Part shown: positions 10,210 through 14,951 of the stretch, in pieces
Layout: the number at the start of each line of letters is the position of its first letter
Position numbering within the stretch: position 1 is the stretch's first letter
Source of the DNA: a bacterium
Lineage (GTDB): Bacteria > Verrucomicrobiota > Verrucomicrobiae > JAJYAR01
Direction: 5' to 3'
DNA length: 14,951 bases
Assembly (NCBI GenBank): GCA_021779435.1
Contig: JAJYAR010000022.1
Span: 1-14,951, forward strand
The notes under the pieces: generated by a model
Databases searched by the model: none
Seen by the model: the letters and a program-made list of their open reading frames with translations, nothing else
What the model was told of the DNA's origin: nothing
Made by a program: the position numbers and the translations under genes

Positions 10210-11358
10210 TTGAACCTCCTCGATCGCCATATCTTCAAAAGCGTCCTCTTCACCTGCCTCGCGGCGGCGGGGCTGTTCGCCTTCATCCTGGCGCTCGCGA
10301 ATTTCGTGAAGGATCTGCTGGGGCCGCTGCTCGCCGGCCAATTGAGCATTCCGATGCTCGTCCGGCTGATTCTCCTGCTGCTTCCGTTCGCGATCTCGTA
10401 CGCCCTGCCCATGGGCATCCTCACGGGCGTGCTTCTGACGCTGGGCCGACTCTCCGCAGACAGCGAAGTGACCGCGATGCGGGCCGCCGGGCTCGGCGTG
10501 GTGCGTATCGCACGGCCGGTGTTCATCCTCGGCGCAATCGGAGCCGTTGCCGCCCTGCAGGTGAACTACGAGTCCATGCCGTGGGCGCGGGTGCAGTACC
10601 ACCGCGAGTTCGCCGACGCCATCAGGACCAATCCGCTCAGCTTCATCGTCCCAAAGACCTTCATCCGGGATTTCAAGGGAATGGTCGTCTACGTCGGCGA
10701 GCGAGGCAAGGACAGCACCGTGCTGCGCGATATCTGGGTGTGGCAGCTCGACAGCCACTCGCGGGTCCGGCGGCTGATCCGCGCAGAGTCAGGTCGCATT
10801 CAGTACGACGAGTCCACAAACAGCCTGATCGTGACTCCGTTCCACGCGAAGGTGGAGGAGCGCGACGTCGAGAACCCCGAGGATTTCGGGAAATCGCCAA
10901 AAGCCCCGTCGGTCGACCGCGGCGAACAGCTCCGGCTCTCGCTGGGCGGATCGCTTGGCGAGGGTATTGCGCATGTGAAGCCCGAGTGGCTTACGTTCGG
11001 CAAACTCCGCGCCGAGCAGGCCCGCCTCGCGCAGGAAACGCCCCTCCCGGGTAAGGAGAAAGATGCGGCCCGTCAGCGCATGGAGATCGCCATGGTCCTG
11101 AGCGAGAAGGCCAATCTCTCCCTCGCCGTGTTCGCGTTCGCGTTCGTTGCCGTTCCGCTCGGCATCAAGGTCTCGCGTCGCGAGACATCCGCCAATCTCG
11201 GTGTCTCCGTCCTTCTGGTACTCGCATACTACATCCTTCTGAACATGGTGAAGGTGCTCGATCGCCATCCCGAATATCGCCCGGACCTGCTGCTCTGGGT
11301 GCCAAATCTGATCTTCCTCGCCTTTGGCGCCTGGCTGCTCCGTCGCGTCGAGCGGTAA
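10210..11358 (+). CDS. LptF/LptG-family lipopolysaccharide export permease (YjgP/YjgQ)
   Basis: A 382-residue inner-membrane protein of the LptB2FG transporter family, which extracts lipopolysaccharide from the inner membrane and passes it to LptC. Three N-terminal membrane segments (about 11-32, 50-78, 99-118) are followed by a periplasmic jellyroll region (about 120-295) and three C-terminal segments (about 302-320, 328-348, 359-377). The coupling-helix block GRLSADSEVTAMRAAG (79-94) is the family signature. The only possible start is TTG at 10210: the frame is closed by TGA 27 bases upstream and offers no ATG or GTG before it. Whether it is LptF or LptG cannot be settled from one copy; the partner gene is outside the window. 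It ends tail-to-tail with the aminoarabinose lipid A cluster, with a strong hairpin three bases after the stop. Confidence 0.93.
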   Translation: MNLLDRHIFKSVLFTCLAAAGLFAFILALANFVKDLLGPLLAGQLSIPMLVRLILLLLPFAISYALPMGILTGVLLTLGRLSADSEVTAMRAAGLGVVRIARPVFILGAIGAVAALQVNYESMPWARVQYHREFADAIRTNPLSFIVPKTFIRDFKGMVVYVGERGKDSTVLRDIWVWQLDSHSRVRRLIRAESGRIQYDESTNSLIVTPFHAKVEERDVENPEDFGKSPKAPSVDRGEQLRLSLGGSLGEGIAHVKPEWLTFGKLRAEQARLAQETPLPGKEKDAARQRMEIAMVLSEKANLSLAVFAFAFVAVPLGIKVSRRETSANLGVSVLLVLAYYILLNMVKVLDRHPEYRPDLLLWVPNLIFLAFGAWLLRRVER

Positions 11359-11360
11359 TC

Positions 11361-11381
11361 GCGGCCACGCGGCGTGGCCGC
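11361..11381 (+). terminator. Strong hairpin after the LPS permease gene
   Basis: GCGGCCACG (11361-11369) pairs perfectly with CGTGGCCGC (11373-11381) around the loop CGG, beginning two bases after the TAA stop. There is no T-tract, so it is a GC-rich stem only. A smaller hairpin, GTTAG-CGC-CTAAC, follows at 11398-11410 and is followed by GTTT. Confidence 0.55.
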
Positions 11382-11427
11382 CTGGCGGCGACGAAGGGTT
11401 AGCGCCTAACGTTTAAGGTCGGGTCAT

Positions 11428-11452
11428 TGTGGGCGGAGTGCCCTGCGCTCCG
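11428..11452 (+). repeat. Single diverged copy of the GCGGGGTGCCC REP
   Basis: TTGTGGGCGGAGTGCCCTGC followed by GCTCCGG matches the right hairpin near 3340-3361. The stem here is CGGAG (11434-11438) with CTCCG (11448-11452). Relative to the copies at 3288-3361, a G in the left arm became A and the partner C became T, so the stem is kept by a compensatory change. Confidence 0.65.
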
Positions 11453-11551
11453 GCTTCCGGGATTTGGCGTCCGGTGTTTCAGCCGGCACGGGCCACTTTC
11501 ATGCCCTCGGTTCCTTCAGTTTGCTCCTGTAAAACCGATCGGGCTTCCGGC

Positions 11552-12457
11552 CTATGCTGTCGCCTGGACTGCCACCAGCCCGGAGCGACCATCGATCTCA
11601 GCCATCCGCTGATCACACACAGGGATGGCCGCCCGGTTCTCGAGCTGTTCGCGTGCGAAATCGTCGAGTCGGACGAACTCCGCGCCTCGCTCCAGGCACG
11701 CGTTGATCAGCTGCCGGAAGAGCGGCCGGTGTCCCATGCCCTCGATCTCGGCGTGCACCGTGATCACGTTCAGGCGGTCCTCGCGCAGCAGCGACAGGTA
11801 ATGCGCGACAATCCGGTTCTCGGGATATTCGGGCCGGCCGAGCAGCTCATCGAAGGTTGGAAGGGTGCTTGGAATCTCGAGCGTCTCGAAGACACGGCCG
11901 TCGACACGTGGAAAGAAAGGATAAGCGCCGCGCGTGTCGCTCGCGTACAGCAGGTGCGCCTCCTCGTACACGGTCCGGCTCCTTGTGTTGCTTTGCCAGC
12001 CGGGCGCTCCGGCAGTGCGCGCCTCGGTTCCGAAGATCCGGGAAAATTCCGCCCGCGCGGCGAGGAACTCCTCACGGATGCGCTCGATGGGCATCCGCAT
12101 CACGTAATCCTGCCAGCGGTAATGGTTGTTGCAGTGGATCCCGACCTCGAACCCCGCGTTGCGAACGCCGCGCATCACCTCGGCATTCCGCCGGCCGATG
12201 TGCGGGGCCGGCAGCAACGTGCCATTGAGGAGCGTACGCACGCCGTAAAGTTTCACCACGCTCGTCCGGCTCACCTTCTTGAAAAAGCCGGGACGAAACA
12301 CGCGGGTGATCGCACGACCGGTCTGATCGGGCCCGAGCGAGAAAAGGAACGCGGCCGGGATCCGGGCCCGACGCAGGTCCTCCACCATGTTCGGCACGCC
12401 GACGCGCGTGCCGCGGTCGGTGTCCACATCCACCTTGAGGGCCAGACGAAGGGGCAT
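11552..12457 (-). CDS. arnD: 4-deoxy-4-formamido-L-arabinose-phosphoundecaprenol deformylase ArnD
   Basis: A 301-residue polysaccharide-deacetylase-fold enzyme that removes the formyl group from undecaprenyl-phosphate Ara4FN before the sugar is moved to lipid A. The start at 12455-12457 gives MPLRLALKVDVDTDRGTRVG, aligned with the E. coli beginning (RIDVDTFRGTREG). Visible blocks: Asp10 and Asp12 of the NodB metal site, SLGPDQTGRAI, the His pair in GIHCNNHYRWQ (His108, His112), GAPGWQSN, DTRGAYPFFP, STLPTFDELLGR, and TVHAEIEG (His235). The last part, GRSGLVAVQATA, mirrors the ArnD C-terminus. Length matches E. coli (296). No signal peptide is seen. It is the last gene of the minus-strand cluster and meets the LPS permease tail-to-tail; arnT does not follow. 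Confidence 0.94.
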   Translation of the reverse strand: MPLRLALKVDVDTDRGTRVGVPNMVEDLRRARIPAAFLFSLGPDQTGRAITRVFRPGFFKKVSRTSVVKLYGVRTLLNGTLLPAPHIGRRNAEVMRGVRNAGFEVGIHCNNHYRWQDYVMRMPIERIREEFLAARAEFSRIFGTEARTAGAPGWQSNTRSRTVYEEAHLLYASDTRGAYPFFPRVDGRVFETLEIPSTLPTFDELLGRPEYPENRIVAHYLSLLREDRLNVITVHAEIEGMGHRPLFRQLINACLERGAEFVRLDDFAREQLENRAAIPVCDQRMAEIDGRSGLVAVQATA

Positions 12458-12476
12458 GGTCAGGCGGCTGCGCCGC

Positions 12477-12646
12477 GAACGTTCAACATCGAACATTCAA
12501 CGTCCAACATCGAAGTCCGAGCCCTTGTCCGTTCATCGATGCCTGGGTTCTGAGGGCACGCGCCGGCCGGGCGCGCCAGCATCGACGCAGTCGGGGGCCG
12601 GCTCGTCGTTCGACGTTCAATTTTCAATGTTGGATGTTCGATGTTC
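12477..12646. repeat. GAACGTTCAA / TTGAATGTTCG microrepeat arms between arnD and the decarboxylase gene
   Basis: The left block (12477-12514) is made of AACGTTCAACATCGAACATT and CAACGTCCAACATCGAA. The right block (12608-12646) holds ACGTTCAATTTTCAATGTTG and GATGTTCGATGTTC. The right block is largely the inverse complement of the left, with about four mismatches in the best 22 bases, so the gap could fold into a long imperfect stem. The middle is GC-rich and shows nothing recognisable. Confidence 0.6.
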
Positions 12647-12655
12647 CGCCTCGGG

Positions 12656-13693
12656 TCATTCCAGGCGGTAGTCCTTGTGCGCGAGGTGATAATCGAGCGT
12701 GAGCTTGATCGCCTTCCTGAGGTCGACCTTCGGCGCCCACCCGAGCTGTTTCTTCACCGCGGTGATGGACGGCACGCGTTTCTGAATATCCTGGTAATAC
12801 TTTCCAAAGTATTTGCCGGACGGCACCACCACGACCTTCGCGTGCCGAGCGTGCTCCTCGTACTCCGGGTACTCCTTGAAGGCGGCGATGATCAGCTTCG
12901 CGAGCTGGGCCACGCTGACCTCGTTCCTCGGGTTGCCGAGGTTGAAGATCTGGCGCGAGGCACGGCCGTCCTTGTTCTCGATGATCCGGAGCAGCGCATC
13001 GACGCCGTCATCGATGAACGTGAACGAGCGCGTCTGCTTGCCGCCATCCACGAGCTGCAGGGGCTTCTTGAAAATGACGTTCGAGATGAACTGAGTGAAC
13101 AACCGCGAGCTGCCCTCCTTCGGTTCGAACACGTCGTCGAGTTTCGGCCCGATCCAGTTGAACGGCCGGAACAGTGTGTAGTCCACGCCGTCGCGGATGC
13201 CGTACGCATAGATCACGCGGTCGAGGAGCTGCTTCGAGCAGGCGTAAATCCAGCGCTGGCGCTCGATGGGCCCGTACACGAGCGGACTCGTGGTTTCATC
13301 GAGCACCCGATCCGGGCACATGCCGTACACCTCGGAGGTTGAGGGGAAGATGATCCGCTTCTTGTACTTCACGCACTTGCGGACGACGTCGAGATTGGCC
13401 TCGAAATCCAGTTCGAACACCCGCAGCGGGTCCTTCACGTACTGGATCGGATTCGCGATCGCGACGAGCGGAAGGACCGCGTCGCACTTCTTCACGTGGT
13501 ACTCGATCCACTCCTTGTTGATGGTGACATCACCCTCGACGAACTTGAAGCGCGGGTTGCCCAGGCTGTCCTCGAGCTTGTGGCTGCCGATGTCCATGCC
13601 GTACACCTCCCAGTCCTTCTGCTGGAGGATGGCGTGTGTGAGAGAGCTGCCGATGAAGCCGTTTGCTCCAAGAATGAGGACTTTGAGTGGCAT
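12656..13693 (-). CDS. arnA: UDP-glucuronate oxidative decarboxylase, stand-alone ArnA dehydrogenase domain
   Basis: A 345-residue short-chain dehydrogenase/reductase that matches the C-terminal domain of E. coli ArnA, which oxidises and decarboxylates UDP-glucuronate to UDP-4-keto-pentose. The NAD-binding GANGFIG (residues 9-15) is followed by VEGDVTINKEWIEYHVKKCD, AIANPIQYVKDPLRVFELDF, KRIIFPSTSEVYGMC, WIYACSKQLLDRVIYAYG and LFRPFNWIGPKLD. The residues needed in E. coli (Thr432, Ser433, Glu434, Tyr463, Lys467, Arg619) fall at Thr119, Ser120, Glu121, Tyr150, Lys154 and Arg306 with identical spacing. The start ATG at 13691-13693 puts the glycine motif at the right distance. In E. coli this domain is fused behind the formyltransferase; here the latter is a separate gene 200 bases upstream on the same strand. 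The upstream leader resembles that of the DUF5069 gene. Confidence 0.95.
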   Translation of the reverse strand: MPLKVLILGANGFIGSSLTHAILQQKDWEVYGMDIGSHKLEDSLGNPRFKFVEGDVTINKEWIEYHVKKCDAVLPLVAIANPIQYVKDPLRVFELDFEANLDVVRKCVKYKKRIIFPSTSEVYGMCPDRVLDETTSPLVYGPIERQRWIYACSKQLLDRVIYAYGIRDGVDYTLFRPFNWIGPKLDDVFEPKEGSSRLFTQFISNVIFKKPLQLVDGGKQTRSFTFIDDGVDALLRIIENKDGRASRQIFNLGNPRNEVSVAQLAKLIIAAFKEYPEYEEHARHAKVVVVPSGKYFGKYYQDIQKRVPSITAVKKQLGWAPKVDLRKAIKLTLDYHLAHKDYRLE

Positions 13694-13750
13694 GGTGGAA
13701 TAGAAGGACTGAAAGGCTGCGGACTTGAAAGGGGAAGGTTGAAAATGAAG
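13694..13750. repeat. CAGCCTTTC-type leader repeat before the decarboxylase gene
   Basis: On the plus strand GGTGGAATAGAAGGACTGAA then AGGCTGCGGACTTGAAAGGG and GAAGGTTGAAAATG. It resembles the leader at 7907-7949: both start with GGTGG right at the ATG and contain GAAAGGCTG. The two genes are unrelated, so the similarity is of the flank and not of the proteins. Confidence 0.55.
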
Positions 13751-13805
13751 TGCGGCAATCGCACACGGAACCGATCCGCGAGCATGGGCGCACCCCGGGT
13801 GAATT

Positions 13806-13830
13806 CAGTCGCAGATGAATCTGCTCCTAC
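13806..13830 (-). repeat. GTAG-type REP hairpin between the two arnA-derived genes
   Basis: Read on the minus strand it begins GTAGGAGCAGATTCATCTGC and ends GACTG. GCAGAT pairs with ATCTGC around two bases. A GTAG start followed by GAGC and a short stem resembles the well-known REP form of Pseudomonas-type genomes (GTAGGAGCGGCTTC...). Only one copy is visible here, so it is a singlet REP. Confidence 0.7.
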
Positions 13831-13893
13831 CGCCAGAAGGCTTCCAGGGTTCCCGGCGGCCCTTCCTCCGCACGGCTCCCGATAGAAGAAAAT

Positions 13894-14811
13894 CTATACG
13901 CGATACGCCGAAAACACGTCGCCCGGTTTCAGCACTGGCGGCGTGCCGCGCCATTCGGTCTTCGTCAGTTCGAGGGCGCCGTCCGCCGTGGCGACAACCA
14001 GCGGAGAAACAGACAGCACTTCCCCGGGCCTGCCGCGCCGGTCTAGCGTCGCCGCAGACTCCGGCTCCGCCCACCACACCATCAGCCGCGAGCCGCCGAA
14101 CTCGGTGAACGCTCCCGGATACGGGTCCGTCACGGCACGGATCAGGTTGAAGATCTGGCGCGAGGTCTGTGTCCAGGCGATCCTTCCATCCTCGGGTTTG
14201 CGGCCGCCGAAGTACGTTGCCTGCGAGACATCCTGTTCCGTCTCCGGCGCGGCGCCGGCGAGGAGCGCGTCGATCTGCCGGGCAAGGACCCGGCGCGCAC
14301 AGGGGAGCACCTTCCGAAAGGCCTGTTCAGCAGTGTCACGGGGACCGAGCTCGACTCCGTCCTGATCCACGATCGCTCCGGCATCCGCCGATTTCACCAT
14401 CCGGTGCAGCGTCATCCCGATGCGCGACTCGCCATGCAGGACAGCCCAGTTGATCGGGGCCCGGCCGCGGTACTTCGGCAGCAGCGAACCATGCATGTTG
14501 AAAGCGCCAAGCGATGGCAGCGCCAGGATCCTCGTGCTGATCATGTTCCGGTAATACACCGACAGAATCAGGTCTGGCTTCAGCGCGGCGATCCGGTCGA
14601 TCCATTCCGGGGTGTTCACCTTTTCCGGCGTGAAGATCGGAATCCCTTTTTCGCGGGCGGCCACCGCCGGCGTCTTGAACCAGATCTTCTCGTTCGGATT
14701 GTCCTCGTGCGTGATCAACGCGACGACGTTGTCACCGCGCTCCAGGAGCAGCGACAGGCACTCGTACCCGACTTCGCTGTATCCGAAAAACACGATCCGT
14801 GGCTTGGGCAT
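13894..14811 (-). CDS. arnA: UDP-4-amino-4-deoxy-L-arabinose formyltransferase, stand-alone ArnA N-terminal domain
   Basis: A 305-residue formyltransferase that matches the N-terminal domain of E. coli ArnA, which formylates UDP-Ara4N with 10-formyl-tetrahydrofolate. The start at 14809-14811 gives MPKPRIVFFGYSEVGYECL. The catalytic set Asn-His-Asp of E. coli (102, 104, 140) is at Asn105, His107 and Asp143, inside GAFNMHGSLLPKYRGRAPIN and LHRMVKSADAGAIV. The C-terminal subdomain shows FGGRKPEDGRIAW, RAVTDPYPGAFTEFGG and VVATADGALEL, and the protein stops where E. coli ArnA would continue into the dehydrogenase. General methionyl-tRNA formyltransferase is less likely because THEDNPNEK and the ArnA C-terminal pattern fit ArnA better. 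The decarboxylase half lies 200 bases downstream, with a REP between. Confidence 0.95.
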   Translation of the reverse strand: MPKPRIVFFGYSEVGYECLSLLLERGDNVVALITHEDNPNEKIWFKTPAVAAREKGIPIFTPEKVNTPEWIDRIAALKPDLILSVYYRNMISTRILALPSLGAFNMHGSLLPKYRGRAPINWAVLHGESRIGMTLHRMVKSADAGAIVDQDGVELGPRDTAEQAFRKVLPCARRVLARQIDALLAGAAPETEQDVSQATYFGGRKPEDGRIAWTQTSRQIFNLIRAVTDPYPGAFTEFGGSRLMVWWAEPESAATLDRRGRPGEVLSVSPLVVATADGALELTKTEWRGTPPVLKPGDVFSAYRV

Positions 14812-14883
14812 TGGGAAGGGAGGGAGTCGATCACGAAGGAATACGAAGGCATTCCCGGTCCGCTCGACGTTGGACTTGAAGGC

Positions 14884-14951
14884 TCAGCGTTCGACGTTTG
14901 GACCGCCGTCCGTCGCCTCGAGCATCTCGCGGACGAAGTACCGCTGCCGGG
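14884..14951 (-). CDS. C-terminal end of a probable ArnC-like glycosyltransferase (5' part outside window)
   Basis: The minus strand is open from the window edge to a TGA at 14884-14886 and reads RQRYFVREMLEATDGGPNVER. The RYFVREML block resembles the C-terminal tail of ArnC-type and dolichol-phosphate-mannose-type glycosyltransferases (RRPRYVVRE...). Only 21 residues are visible. The position, just upstream of the ArnA formyltransferase gene on the same strand, is where arnC sits in arnBCADTEF operons. ArnC moves Ara4FN onto undecaprenyl phosphate. Assignment rests on this short tail plus context. Confidence 0.55.
   Translation of the reverse strand, partial: RQRYFVREMLEATDGGPNVER

Noticed and set aside
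9084..10526. A minus-strand open frame of 480 codons across the HAD, SRAP and permease genes
   Set aside because: It overlaps three well-supported plus-strand genes and its intergenic parts; the translation is low complexity.
11429..12553. A plus-strand open frame of 374 codons
   Set aside because: It is antisense to arnD, which has all family blocks on the minus strand.
13870..13893. Terminator after the formyltransferase gene (ATAGATTTTCTTCTAT)
   Set aside because: The stem is only five A/T-rich pairs with no U-tract beyond the loop, too weak to call.

Overview
This window is bacterial chromosome, GC-rich and gene-dense, with housekeeping and cell-envelope genes separated by intergenic gaps that are unusually rich in short dispersed repeats. 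The gene content and the repeat style (GTAG-type REP hairpins, CTCTGTGTCTCTGTG-like microrepeats, CAGCCTTTC-like leaders) suggest a Gram-negative member of the Verrucomicrobiota, perhaps close to the Opitutaceae. That placement is an inference from family recognition; no rRNA or other marker is present to prove it. Almost none of the starts carries a clear Shine-Dalgarno motif.

Left part (1-3400): the C-terminal part of queE (queuosine/7-deazaguanine pathway) overlaps by four bases an ExoD-family membrane protein. A bidirectional terminator separates this pair from a convergent, membrane-anchored TPR protein. A gap with one possible 33-residue membrane peptide follows, then purU (formyltetrahydrofolate deformylase) on the minus strand.

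Middle (3417-8496): carB, the large subunit of carbamoyl-phosphate synthase, is complete on the minus strand and has no carA beside it. Upstream lie a 106-residue hypothetical gene and a DUF5069 gene, both on the minus strand. Two pairs of 19-bp palindromes sit in the gaps before carB and after the DUF5069 gene region. The two pairs share one architecture and their arms covary.

Right part (8497-11358): three plus-strand genes encode a HAD-family hydrolase, an SRAP (YedK/HMCES-type) DNA-protein crosslink protein, and an LptF/LptG-family lipopolysaccharide export permease with a TTG start.

Right end (11552-14951, minus strand): a lipid A aminoarabinose (Ara4N) cluster, read as an arnC-like tail, the ArnA formyltransferase domain as its own gene, the ArnA UDP-glucuronate decarboxylase domain as its own gene, and arnD. 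The order matches arnC-arnA-arnD of Enterobacteria, but arnA is split in two and the genes are separated by repeat-filled gaps. The cluster runs tail-to-tail against the LPS-export permease. I see no phage, transposase, CRISPR or defence system. The least explained material is the set of palindromic and REP-like elements between genes.
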